Shown one piece after another: positions 25,935-34,387 of a stretch of 64,000 nucleotides of DNA (position 1 is the first letter of the stretch; each line of letters opens with the position of its first letter). The position numbers were made by a program, and so were the translations under genes. The stretch lies in assembly GCF_913773735.1 (NCBI RefSeq), contig NZ_CAJYEB010000034.1, positions 124,001 through 188,000 on the forward strand. Reading direction: 5' to 3'. This stretch comes from an uncultured Massilia sp. Its GTDB lineage: Bacteria > Pseudomonadota > Gammaproteobacteria > Burkholderiales > Burkholderiaceae_D. Below the pieces are notes generated by a model, which did not search any database, was not told the DNA's origin, and saw only the letters and a program-made list of their open reading frames with translations.

Positions 25935-27893
25935 ATGTCCCTCCTCAGCATCGGCAAATCCGGCCTGTTCGCGGCCCAGGCGGCGCTCTCGACCGCGGGC
26001 AACAACATCACCAACGCCAACGTGGCAGGCTACAGCCGCCAGGTGGTGGTGCAGTCGACGGCCATCTCGATGTCCACGAGCGGGGGCTTCATCGGTACCG
26101 GCACCCAGATCGCCCAGGTCAAGCGCTATTCGGACGAGTTCCTGAACGCCCAGGTGCGCACGGCCCAGGCCCAGACCAGCGGCCTGGAAGCCTACGAGGC
26201 GCAGATCACCCAGATCGACAACCTGCTGGCCGACAGCACCTCGGGCCTGTCGCCGGCGCTGCAGGATTTCTTCGCGGCCGTGCAGAACCTCACCGGCGAC
26301 CGCGCCGGCGTGCCGTCGCGCGGTGCGCTGCTGAGCTCGGCCGACACGCTGGTCGCCCGCTTCCAGGCGATGAACGGCCGCCTCGACGAAATCCGCAAGG
26401 GCGTGAACACCCAGCTCACCAGCAGCGTCGACACGATCAATACCTATGCCTCGCAGATCGCCGCGCTGAACGACCAGATCGGCAAGCTGTCCGCCGGCAG
26501 CGAGACCAATGTGCCGAACGACCTGCTGGACCGGCGCGACCAGCTGGTGATGGAGCTGAACAAGCAGGTCAAGGCTACCGTCACGCCGGGCGACAACAAC
26601 AGCCTGACGGTCTCGATCGGCAACGGCCAGCCGCTGATCGTCGGCTCCAAGTCCTTCCAGCTGGCGGCGATGAATTCGCCGACCGACCAGACCAAGATCA
26701 CGGTCGGCTACGTCACCGGCGGCAAGGCCACGCCGCTGCCGGAAAGCAGCCTGTCCGGTGGCGCGCTGGGCGCGGTGCTGGAATTCCGCACCAAGTCGCT
26801 GGACCTGGCCCAGAACTCGCTGGGCCGCATCGCCATCGGCCTGGCCCAGACCTTCAACGACCAGCACCACCTGGGCCTGGACGCCAACGGCAACCCGGGC
26901 GGCGACGTCTTCACGATCCCGCCGGCCGCGGTCACCAGGGACGTCAACAACACCGCGACCTCGACCACCGAGATCAAGGCCACCATCAGCGACGCGAGCC
27001 AGCTGACCACCAGCGACTACAAGGTCGAGTACGACGGCGCCAGCTACAACGTGATCCGCCTGTCGGACAACAAGAAGACCCCGATCGACCCGTATCCGCA
27101 GGACGTGCCGCAGACCATCGACGGCATCGACTTCGCGATCACGGGCGACGCCGACGCCGGCGACAACTTCCTGGTGCGCCCGACCGTCAACGGCGCCGCC
27201 GACTTCAAGCTGGCGCTGACCGACCAGTCCCAGGTCGCGGCCGCCGCGCCGATCGCCACCAGCGTGCCGCTGACCAACAAGGGCACCGGCAAGATCGGCG
27301 AAGGCGCGGTCGACAAGACCTACCTGGCCGCGCCGCTGACCGCGCCGGTGACGCTGACCTATGGCCTGGGCGCCGAAGGCACGGGCGTGCTGACCGGCTT
27401 CCCGGACGGCCAGGACATCACGATGACCGTCAACGGCAACAAGACCACCTATCCGGCCGGCTCGGAAGTGCCGTTCAAGGACGGCGCCAGCTATACGGCG
27501 GGCGGCATCACCGTGCAGATGAACGGCGCACCGGCCGTCGGCGACACCTTCAAGATCGAAAAGAACACCGGCACCGGCGACACCCGCAACGCCAGCCTGC
27601 TGGGCGACCTGCAGTCGAAGAACATCCTGGACGGCGGCAAGGCGACCTACCAGTCGGCCTACGCCAACCTGGTCGGCGCGATCGGCAACAAGACCCGCGA
27701 AGTGCAGGTCAACGCCGAGGCCAGCGCGGCGCTGCTGGCGCAGGCGCAGACGGCGGCCAGCAACGTCTCGGGCGTCAACCTCGACGAGGAGGCGGCCAAC
27801 CTGCTGAAGTACCAGCAGGCCTACCAGGCCTCGGGCAAGGTGATGCAGATCGCCGACACGATCTTCGACACCCTGCTGTCGATCGGCCATTGA
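25935..27893 (+). CDS. flgK: Hook-filament junction protein FlgK (HAP1)
   Basis: First hook-associated protein, bridging hook and filament. 652 residues, larger than the enterobacterial protein because of an extended central region (about 300-560). N-terminal signature SAAQ-type start MSLLSIGKSGLFAAQAALST and NNITNANVAGYSRQVVVQST; C-terminal SGVNLDEEAANLLKYQQAYQ then MQIADTIFDTLLSIGH. Preceded by a sigma-28 promoter and chaperoned by FlgN. Confidence 0.97.
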   Translation: MSLLSIGKSGLFAAQAALSTAGNNITNANVAGYSRQVVVQSTAISMSTSGGFIGTGTQIAQVKRYSDEFLNAQVRTAQAQTSGLEAYEAQITQIDNLLADSTSGLSPALQDFFAAVQNLTGDRAGVPSRGALLSSADTLVARFQAMNGRLDEIRKGVNTQLTSSVDTINTYASQIAALNDQIGKLSAGSETNVPNDLLDRRDQLVMELNKQVKATVTPGDNNSLTVSIGNGQPLIVGSKSFQLAAMNSPTDQTKITVGYVTGGKATPLPESSLSGGALGAVLEFRTKSLDLAQNSLGRIAIGLAQTFNDQHHLGLDANGNPGGDVFTIPPAAVTRDVNNTATSTTEIKATISDASQLTTSDYKVEYDGASYNVIRLSDNKKTPIDPYPQDVPQTIDGIDFAITGDADAGDNFLVRPTVNGAADFKLALTDQSQVAAAAPIATSVPLTNKGTGKIGEGAVDKTYLAAPLTAPVTLTYGLGAEGTGVLTGFPDGQDITMTVNGNKTTYPAGSEVPFKDGASYTAGGITVQMNGAPAVGDTFKIEKNTGTGDTRNASLLGDLQSKNILDGGKATYQSAYANLVGAIGNKTREVQVNAEASAALLAQAQTAASNVSGVNLDEEAANLLKYQQAYQASGKVMQIADTIFDTLLSIGH

Positions 27894-27951
27894 GTGGCAC
27901 CGGCCATCCACCGCATCCTGAGCGCCACGCAATGAACAACGGAGCCGCACC

Positions 27952-29184
27952 ATGACCCTGCGCCTGAGCACCGCGTCCATCTACGCGACCGGAACGAACC
28001 AGATCAACACGCTGCAGGGCCAGATGGCCAAGACGCAGATGCAGCTGTCGACCAACAAGCGCATCCTGACGGCGGCCGACGACCCCATTGCCTCGGCGCG
28101 CGCGCTCGAGGTCACGCAGTCGCAGTCGATGAACACGCAGTTCGGCACCAACCGGACCAATGCGAAATCCTCGCTGTCGCTGGTGGACAAGACGCTGCAG
28201 GACGTGAGCACCCAGATCCAGGACATCCAGACGCTGATCGTCAACGCCGGCAACGCCGGCTACACCACCAGCGACCGCCAGGCGCTGGCCACCGAGCTGG
28301 AAGGCCGCCTGAGCGACCTGCTGGGCCTGGCCAACACGGCCGACGGCACCGGCGGCTACCTGTTCTCCGGCTACAAGTCGACCACGCAGCCGTTCACCCA
28401 GACCCCGGAAGGCGCCACCTACCAGGGCGACCAGGGCCAGCGCAGCCTGCAGGTGGGCTCCGCGCGCAAGATGGCGACCAGCGAGAGCGGCAGCGCCATC
28501 TTCGAAGCCATCAAGACCGGCAACGGCAAGTTCCAGGCGCTGGCGGCGGACGGCAACAAGGGCGCGGGCATCATCTCGCCGGGTTCGGTCGTCGACGCCA
28601 GCCAGTTCAACGGCAGCACCAACTACGCGATCAGCTTCAAGGTGGCGGGCGAGCCGGCCGTGACCACCTACACGGTGACCGACACCACCCAGGACCCGCC
28701 GGCCGCGGTGCTGGAAGACCAGCCGTACACGGCGGGCGCCAGCATCACCTTCGGCGGCATGTCGCTCGACGTCAAGGGCGCCCCGGCCGACGGCGACAGC
28801 TTCACCGTCGAGCCGAGCCAGAGCCAGTCGGTGTTCAGCACCATCACCGACCTGATCTCCACGCTGCGCATGCCGGCCGATGGCTCGTCCGGCAAGGCCG
28901 ACCTGGCGAACCGCCTGTCGGAAGCGAGCCAGAACATGAAGAACGCCCTCGACAACGTGCTGACGGTGCAGGCCTCGGTGGGCGCGCGCATGAAGGAAAT
29001 CGATGCGCTGGACAGCACCGGTGACGATCTCAACATCCAGTACCAGAGCACGCTGGAAGACCTGACGGGCCTGGACATGGTCAAGGCCATCTCGCTGTTC
29101 TCGCAGCAGCAGACCACGCTGCAGGCGGCGCAGGTCTCGTTCAAGACGCTGTCGGGCCTGTCCCTGTTCAACTACATCTCCTGA
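27952..29184 (+). CDS. flgL: Hook-filament junction protein FlgL (HAP3)
   Basis: Third hook-associated protein, below the filament. 410 residues. The flagellin-like N-terminus has INTLQGQMAKTQMQLSTNKR followed by ILTAADDPIASARALEV. The C-terminal helix pair ends with LEDLTGLDMVKAISLFSQQQ and TTLQAAQVSFKTLSGLSLF. It follows flgK by 58 bases and is probably co-transcribed. Convergent with fliR, with a dispersed repeat in between. Confidence 0.97.
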   Translation: MTLRLSTASIYATGTNQINTLQGQMAKTQMQLSTNKRILTAADDPIASARALEVTQSQSMNTQFGTNRTNAKSSLSLVDKTLQDVSTQIQDIQTLIVNAGNAGYTTSDRQALATELEGRLSDLLGLANTADGTGGYLFSGYKSTTQPFTQTPEGATYQGDQGQRSLQVGSARKMATSESGSAIFEAIKTGNGKFQALAADGNKGAGIISPGSVVDASQFNGSTNYAISFKVAGEPAVTTYTVTDTTQDPPAAVLEDQPYTAGASITFGGMSLDVKGAPADGDSFTVEPSQSQSVFSTITDLISTLRMPADGSSGKADLANRLSEASQNMKNALDNVLTVQASVGARMKEIDALDSTGDDLNIQYQSTLEDLTGLDMVKAISLFSQQQTTLQAAQVSFKTLSGLSLFNYIS

Positions 29185-29235
29185 GCGAGGGGGGCGGCGC
29201 CTGCCGCCCAACCACCGCGCTCTGTCCCCCAAGCT

Positions 29236-29280
29236 ATTTCCAAAAACCGGGCTCTGACCCCGGCTCTGACCCCGGTTTGG
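29236..29280. repeat. GGGGTCAGAGCCC repeat between flgL and fliR
   Basis: Two direct copies of CGGGCTCTGACCCC/GGCTCTGACCCC preceded by CTATTTCCAAAAAC. It is nearly identical to the inverse of 21226-21270. Located at the junction of the convergent flgL and fliR genes, 52 bases past the flgL stop. Confidence 0.85.
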
Positions 29281-29286
29281 GGTTTG

Positions 29287-30096
29287 TCAACGGGGTGGGG
29301 CGGGGGGCGGGCGGTCGCCGCCTGTGCGCGGGATGCGGCGGCCGGCTTCGATGCCCTGGTTGAACAGGTTCTGCAGCGGGGTGTTCAGGTAGGGGAGCGT
29401 CAGGCTGATGACCAGGAAGCCCGTGCCCAGCGTGATCGGGAAGCCGATGCCGAACAGGTTCAGCTGCGGGGCGGCGCGCGTCAGGATGGCCAGGGCGATG
29501 TTGGTGACGAGCAGGGTGGCGACGATCGGCATGGCGATCTGCAGTCCCGCCGAGAAGATCCTGCCGCCCCAGCGCACCATTTCCAGCGGCGCGGACAGGG
29601 ACATCGGCGTGGCCGAGATCGGCAGGGTGTGGAAGCTTTCCACCAGCGCCTCGACCAGCACCAGGTGGGCGTTGGTGGCCAGGAAGGCCAGCGTCGCGAC
29701 CAGTGCCAGGAACTGGCTGATGGCCGAGGTGCGCGCCGACGTGTTGGGGTCGAAGAAGCTGGCGAAGGACAGGCCCATGGTCTGGCTGGCGACCTCGCCC
29801 GAGAATTCGATGGCGGCGAACACCAGGCGCATGGCGAAGCCCATCGCCGTGCCGATCAGAAATTCCTGGCCCAGGATCAGCATGCCGGCCCAGGACGTCG
29901 GATCGACGCCGGGCACGGGCGGGATGGTGGGGGCGACGATGGTCGCCAGCAGGCCGCCGACGATCACCTTGATCATCATCGGCACGGCGGTATTGCCGAA
30001 CACGGGCGCGGCCGCGACCAGCCCGAGGATGCGCGTCAGCGGCCACAGGATCGCGCCGATCCACGCATACAGCTCCGCCGAGGTGAACGAGATCAT
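29287..30096 (-). CDS. fliR: Flagellar export gate protein FliR
   Basis: Inner-membrane subunit of the export-gate core (FliPQR). 269 residues, polytopic. Typical stretches: LYAWIGAILWPLTRILGLVA, PVFGNTAVPMMIKVIVGGLL, and the charged/helical QTMGLSFASFFDPNTS. The C-terminal tail is Pro/Arg-rich. Last gene of the minus-strand fliLMNOPQR series, 10 bases after fliQ. Confidence 0.97.
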   Translation of the reverse strand: MISFTSAELYAWIGAILWPLTRILGLVAAAPVFGNTAVPMMIKVIVGGLLATIVAPTIPPVPGVDPTSWAGMLILGQEFLIGTAMGFAMRLVFAAIEFSGEVASQTMGLSFASFFDPNTSARTSAISQFLALVATLAFLATNAHLVLVEALVESFHTLPISATPMSLSAPLEMVRWGGRIFSAGLQIAMPIVATLLVTNIALAILTRAAPQLNLFGIGFPITLGTGFLVISLTLPYLNTPLQNLFNQGIEAGRRIPRTGGDRPPPAPPR

Positions 30097-30106
30097 CGGG
30101 CCGCGG

Positions 30107-30376
30107 TCAACCGATCATGCCCGGGATGCCGGTGAAGATGGTGCGCATGTAGTCGGTCATCACGCCGATCATCCACGGCCCGGCCAGCACCAGGGCGACG
30201 AACACGCCGATCAGCTTGGGGATGAAGGACAGGGTCTGTTCGTTGATCTGGGTGGCGGCCTGGAAGATGCTGACGATCAGGCCGATGATCAGCGCCACCA
30301 GCAGCAGCGGTGCCGACACCATCAGGCAGACCTCCATGGCCGTGCGGCCCATCGCGATGACGCTTTCCGGAGTCAT
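30107..30376 (-). CDS. fliQ: Flagellar export gate protein FliQ
   Basis: Small two-helix subunit of the export-gate core. 89 residues, the family length. Signature MTPESVIAMGRTAMEVCLMV, GLIVSIFQAATQINEQTLSF and IPKLIGVFVALVLAGPWMIG. Spaced 8 bases from fliP and 10 bases from fliR. Confidence 0.98.
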   Translation of the reverse strand: MTPESVIAMGRTAMEVCLMVSAPLLLVALIIGLIVSIFQAATQINEQTLSFIPKLIGVFVALVLAGPWMIGVMTDYMRTIFTGIPGMIG

Positions 30377-30384
30377 GCTTTACC

Positions 30385-31149
30385 TCAGTAGAAACTCTGG
30401 GACAGGGAGCCCAGCAGCAGTTGCCAGCCGTCGACCAGCACGAACAGCATCAGCTTGAACGGCAGCGAGATCACGGCCGGCGACATCATCATCATGCCCA
30501 TCGACATCAGCACCGACGCCACCACCATGTCGATGATGAGGAAGGGGATGAAGATGGCGAAGCCGATCTGGAAGGCGGTCTTGAGTTCGCTGGTGACGAA
30601 GGCCGGGATCAGCACGCGCAGCGGCACGTCCTCCGGTCCCTGCAGGGCCGGGGTGCGCGAGATCTTCACGAACAGGGCCAGGTCGGCCTGGCGCGTCTGC
30701 TTGAGCATGAAGCCCTTCAGCGGCACGACGGCGCGGTCCAGCGCCTCGCCCATCTGGATCCGGTTTTCCTGCAGCGGCAGATAGGCCTCGTTGTAGATGC
30801 GGTCGAATGTCGGGCCCATCACGAACAGGGTCAGGAACAGCGATAGCCCGACCATCACCTGGTTCGGCGGCGCGGTCTGGGTGCCCAGCGCCTGGCGCAG
30901 CAGCGACAGCACGATGACGATGCGGGTGAAGCTCGTCATCATCAGGAGGGCCGCCGGGATGAAGGTCAGCGCCGTCATGAACAGCAGCGTCTGCACCGGG
31001 AGCGACCAGGTGGTGCCGCCGCCCGGCGCCGGGCTGGTGGTCACGGCCGGCACGGCCGGCGCCGCCAGGGCCGCGAGCGGGACGAGGAGGGGGACGAGCA
31101 GGATGGCGGGCAGCGCCAGGGCCGGCAGGATGCGTTGTCTGGATATCAC
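30385..31149 (-). CDS. fliP: Flagellar export gate protein FliP
   Basis: Core subunit of the export gate. The start is the GTG at 31149, which overlaps the fliO stop (GTGA); no in-frame ATG fits, and sequence further upstream is fliO read in another frame. 254 residues with a signal sequence ([17 protein letters not shown]). Conserved core: [40 protein letters not shown], and [20 protein letters not shown]. Full length. Confidence 0.96.
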   Translation of the reverse strand: MISRQRILPALALPAILLVPLLVPLAALAAPAVPAVTTSPAPGGGTTWSLPVQTLLFMTALTFIPAALLMMTSFTRIVIVLSLLRQALGTQTAPPNQVMVGLSLFLTLFVMGPTFDRIYNEAYLPLQENRIQMGEALDRAVVPLKGFMLKQTRQADLALFVKISRTPALQGPEDVPLRVLIPAFVTSELKTAFQIGFAIFIPFLIIDMVVASVLMSMGMMMMSPAVISLPFKLMLFVLVDGWQLLLGSLSQSFY

Positions 31150-32015
31150 TTGCGTTTGTCGATCGTCTGTTTGAGCCAGTCGGCGAAGTTGTGCGCCGGG
31201 GCCTGGGCGCCCTGGGGCGCCAGTGTAGCGCCGCCGGCGGCGCCCGTGGCGCCTTCCTGGCGCGGCATCGTGGCCAGGCCGTTGACGCGGCCGGGCGCGG
31301 CGCCGACCACGATCCACTGGTCGCCCACTTCCACCACCAGCAGGCGCTCGCGTCCGCCCAGGTTGAGCGAGCCGACGACGCGGATGCTGGCCGTGCCGCC
31401 GCCGGCGCGCGGGCCGTAGCGCTTGAGGAACCAGGCCAGCGCGGCCAGGATGGCCAGCACGGCGACCAGCGCGAACAGGGTCTGCAGCAGGCTGCCGGTG
31501 GCGGAGCCGGACGGCATCGCCACCGGCGGCAGCGGGGCCGCGGGGACGGGCGCCGCCGGCGCGGGCGCGGCCGCGGGCGGCGTGCCGGCGGCCGCGTCGG
31601 CGGTCGCGCCGGTACCTGCGTCGCCGACCGTGGTGCCGGCCGTCATGCCCGATTGCGCATCCGGCGCGGCGGCGCGCGAGGTGCCGGAAGCGGCGGCAGT
31701 GGCGGATGTGGTAGTGGTGGCGGTGGCGCCAGCGTCGGAGGCAACCGGCGCGACGGCGCGCGGCGCCGGCGTGGACGCGGACCGCTGCTGCGGCGCCGCA
31801 TGCGCCGGCGCCTGAATGGCAGATGCCGGCGCATGGCCGGCATCCTGTGCACGCGTCCGCGGCGGGGCCGTTCGTGGAAGCTCGGGCGCCGCTTCCGGTG
31901 CCGGCTGTACGGCCGGCGCCGTGGCCGGGGCGCCCGCCGGCTGGGCCGCGCAGGCGGCCAGCGGCAGCGCCACGGCCAGCATGGCCAGCAGGCCCGGGCT
32001 GGTCCGGCGCCTCAT
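31146..32015 (-). CDS. fliO: FliO, unusually long with lipoprotein-like N-terminus
   Basis: FliO helps assemble the FliPQR gate. The start at 32015 overlaps the fliN stop (ATGA), giving 289 residues against the usual 100-150. The FliO core is at the C-terminal half: membrane helix [20 protein letters not shown], then [10 protein letters not shown] and [20 protein letters not shown]. Before it comes an Ala/Pro/Thr-rich, probably disordered segment of about 150 residues. The extreme N-terminus ([17 protein letters not shown]) has a lipobox LAAC, suggesting a lipid-anchored periplasmic extension. Overlaps fliP by 4 bases. Confidence 0.88.
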   Translation of the reverse strand: MRRRTSPGLLAMLAVALPLAACAAQPAGAPATAPAVQPAPEAAPELPRTAPPRTRAQDAGHAPASAIQAPAHAAPQQRSASTPAPRAVAPVASDAGATATTTTSATAAASGTSRAAAPDAQSGMTAGTTVGDAGTGATADAAAGTPPAAAPAPAAPVPAAPLPPVAMPSGSATGSLLQTLFALVAVLAILAALAWFLKRYGPRAGGGTASIRVVGSLNLGGRERLLVVEVGDQWIVVGAAPGRVNGLATMPRQEGATGAAGGATLAPQGAQAPAHNFADWLKQTIDKRK

Positions 32016-32437
32016 TTGTTCAGCTTGCGGATGCGCTCCGACGGCGTGATGATGTCGGTGAGGCGGATACCGAATTTGTCGTTGACCACGACCACCTCGC
32101 CCTGGGCGATCAGGCAGCCGTTGACGAGCACGTCCATCGGTTCGCCGGCCAGGCCGTCCAGCTCGACCACCGAGCCCTGCGCCAGTTGCAGCAGGTTCTT
32201 GATGGCGATCTTGGTGCGGCCCAGTTCCACGGTCAGCTGGACCGGGATGTCGAGGATGAAGTCGATGTCGTTCGGCGTGTCCGGCCGCGGGCCCTTGTTC
32301 GAGAAGTCCTTGAACACGGCGGCGGTGGCGGCCTGCTGCTGGTTCGCCAGCGCGGCCGCCTCGGCGGCGGCCTGCTCGGCGATCGCCGCGCCCCAATCGT
32401 CGTCGAGGCTGCTCTGGTCGTCTTGTGTATCGGACAT
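32012..32437 (-). CDS. fliN: Flagellar motor switch protein FliN
   Basis: C-ring protein at the base of the motor, also a docking point for FliH. 141 residues: an acidic N-terminal extension, then the SpoA-type domain ([60 protein letters not shown]). Follows fliM by 14 bases; its stop overlaps the fliO start. Confidence 0.98.
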   Translation of the reverse strand: MSDTQDDQSSLDDDWGAAIAEQAAAEAAALANQQQAATAAVFKDFSNKGPRPDTPNDIDFILDIPVQLTVELGRTKIAIKNLLQLAQGSVVELDGLAGEPMDVLVNGCLIAQGEVVVVNDKFGIRLTDIITPSERIRKLNK

Positions 32438-32451
32438 GTGATTCTCCTGTG

Positions 32452-33471
32452 TTACCCCTGGCCGCCGCCGCCGACTGCGCCGGGACCTTCCTTATGAAAA
32501 GTTTCGCTGTTGGCGAGCAGTTTCTCGACTTTCAGCGCGTATTGTCCGTTGAACACGCCATAGGTGCAATCCATCACGGGCACGCCGTCCACGGTCGCCT
32601 GGATGCTTTCCGGCACCGAGATCGGGATCACGTCGCCGATCTTCATGTTCAGGATTTCGTCGAAGTTCGCCTTGCCGTGGCCCAGCACGGCGACCAGCTC
32701 GACCTCGGCGATCTGGATCTGCTGGGTGAGCAGGCGGATCCAGCGCTTGTCGACTTCCAGCGCCTCGCCCTGGATGCTCGAGGTCAGCGCGTCGCGGATC
32801 GGCTCGATCATCGAATACGGCATGCAGAAGTGGATCTGGCCGGATACCGAGCCCAGCTCGATGGTGAACGTGGACGATACCACGACCTCGTTCGGGGTCG
32901 CGATGTTCGCGAACTGCGTGTTCATCTCGGAGCGGATGTACTCGAACTCGATCGGGTACACCGGTTCCCACGACTTGGCATAGGCCTCGAACACGATGTC
33001 GAGGATGCGCATGATGATGCGCTGTTCGGTCTGGGTAAAGTCGCGGCCTTCCACGCGCGTGTGGAAGCGGCCGTCGCCGCCGAACAGGTTGTCCACCAGC
33101 AGGAACACGAGGCCCGGGTCGAACACCATCAGCGCCGTGCCGCGCAGCGGCTTCATGTGGATCAGGTTCAGGTTGGTCGGGACGACCAGGTTGCGGATGA
33201 ACTCGCTGTACTTCGATACCCGCACCGAGCCGACCGACACCTCGGCGCTGCGGCGCAGGAAGTTGAACAGGCCGACCCGCAGGTACCTGGCGAAACGCTC
33301 GTTGATGATCTCGAGCGTCGGCATGCGGCCGCGGACGATCCGCTCCTGCGTTGCCAGGTTGTACGTGCGGACTCCCGAGGTGTCTTCAGGCGTCGCGACG
33401 TCGTCCTGATCGCCGTTGACCCCCTTGAGGAGGGCATCGACTTCTTCCTGTGAGAGAAAATTATCGGCCAT
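32452..33471 (-). CDS. fliM: Flagellar motor switch protein FliM
   Basis: C-ring protein that binds phosphorylated CheY and FliG. 339 residues. The N-terminal CheY-binding peptide (FLSQEEVDALLKGV) is intact. A middle domain (MPTLEIINERFARYLRVGLF, then MVFDPGLVFLLVDNLFGGDG) and a C-terminal SpoA domain follow. CheY binding is therefore expected although no che gene is in this window. Confidence 0.98.
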   Translation of the reverse strand: MADNFLSQEEVDALLKGVNGDQDDVATPEDTSGVRTYNLATQERIVRGRMPTLEIINERFARYLRVGLFNFLRRSAEVSVGSVRVSKYSEFIRNLVVPTNLNLIHMKPLRGTALMVFDPGLVFLLVDNLFGGDGRFHTRVEGRDFTQTEQRIIMRILDIVFEAYAKSWEPVYPIEFEYIRSEMNTQFANIATPNEVVVSSTFTIELGSVSGQIHFCMPYSMIEPIRDALTSSIQGEALEVDKRWIRLLTQQIQIAEVELVAVLGHGKANFDEILNMKIGDVIPISVPESIQATVDGVPVMDCTYGVFNGQYALKVEKLLANSETFHKEGPGAVGGGGQG

Positions 33472-33497
33472 GCTGCTTTACTGGTGAGAATGGCGGT

Positions 33498-34040
33498 TCA
33501 TTGGATGATGAAGGACGTGAACAGGACGTCGGAGACTTCCTGCTCGTCGCCGTGGCGGTCGAACGGTTCCTTGACCGCGGCCAGGATTTCGCCGGCCAGC
33601 TGCTGCTTGCCTTCGACCGTGTTGATTTCGGACGCCTTCTTGCCCGAAAGCAGCAACAGCACGCGGCTGCGCACCTTCGCCATATTAGCCTTGATTACCT
33701 CGACCTGCTCGGGTCCGTCCACCTGCAGCGTGAACGCCACCTGCAGATACTGGTCGCCGTTCTCCGGCTGCAGGTTGACGGTGAAGGGTTCGATGGCGAT
33801 GTATTCCGGCGCCACTTCCTTGTCCTTCTTCTTTTTCTTGCTGTGCTCCTTCTTCGGTGCCTCCTCCTCGGTGGCGCCGGCATCGGCGCTGCCGTGCAGG
33901 AAATACCAGGCGCCGCCGCCGCCGGCGGCGAGCACGGCGACGAGCGCACCGACGATGATCAGCAGTTTGCCCTTGCCGCCCGCGGCGGGCGCCGCTGCTT
34001 CCGCTTTCGGATCAGCCTTCACTTTTGGATTCGCTTTCAA
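33498..34040 (-). CDS. fliL: Flagellar basal-body protein FliL
   Basis: Single-pass membrane protein near the stator, supporting torque. 180 residues: a basic N-terminus, membrane helix KLLIIVGALVAVLAAGGGGA, an acidic then lysine-rich linker (EEEAPKKEHSKKKKKDKE), and a periplasmic FliL domain (YIAIEPFTVNLQPENGDQYL). The only upstream starts are TTG at 34040 or GTG six codons later; an in-frame stop precedes, so the start is non-ATG. First gene of the fliLMNOPQR series. Confidence 0.95.
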   Translation of the reverse strand: MKANPKVKADPKAEAAAPAAGGKGKLLIIVGALVAVLAAGGGGAWYFLHGSADAGATEEEAPKKEHSKKKKKDKEVAPEYIAIEPFTVNLQPENGDQYLQVAFTLQVDGPEQVEVIKANMAKVRSRVLLLLSGKKASEINTVEGKQQLAGEILAAVKEPFDRHGDEQEVSDVLFTSFIIQ

Positions 34041-34166
34041 TGGTGTCTGGTCCCGCTGTTTTGGTTCATTCCCGTGATTATGTCATTATCGGGAAAAAGT
34101 GAGCAGCGGCAACGGTCGAAAAGAGGGAAGAAGGCGGGTTATCTCGAGGTTTCTTCATCGATAACC

Positions 34167-34348
34167 CGCAGGGTGGGCAGCTCCACTGCGCCGTTCGCAA
34201 CCACGCTGCGTGCATGCTGCCCACGCGTGACGCATGCACGGCCCGCGGCCGCACACGAAGAAGCGCCAACATGACGCGACCGTCACGCGTGGGCAGCGCA
34301 GGGCTAGCGTCGTTGCGGACGCAAGGGTGGAGCTGCCCACCCTGCGTC
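34167..34348. repeat. 182-bp foldback element between fliK and fliL
   Basis: The outer 20 bases CGCAGGGTGGGCAGCTCCAC are repeated in perfect inversion at the other end. A second inner pair of 17 bases (GCTGCCCACGCGTGACG) is also perfectly inverted, with a partly matching block between them. The centre (34235-34285) is unpaired. It has no coding capacity and lies in the gap 34041-34387 between fliK and fliL (both minus strand). Looks like a non-autonomous foldback or MITE-like element. Confidence 0.8.
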
Positions 34349-34387
34349 CGCCAGTCGCCGTGCCCCGGGCCCGCCGTGCCGTCGCGG

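Noticed and set aside
31150..31317. Longer FliP N-terminus upstream of the GTG at 31149
   Set aside because: The upstream residues are Arg/Gly-rich and correspond to fliO read in another frame; the GTG gives a normal signal sequence and overlaps the fliO stop.
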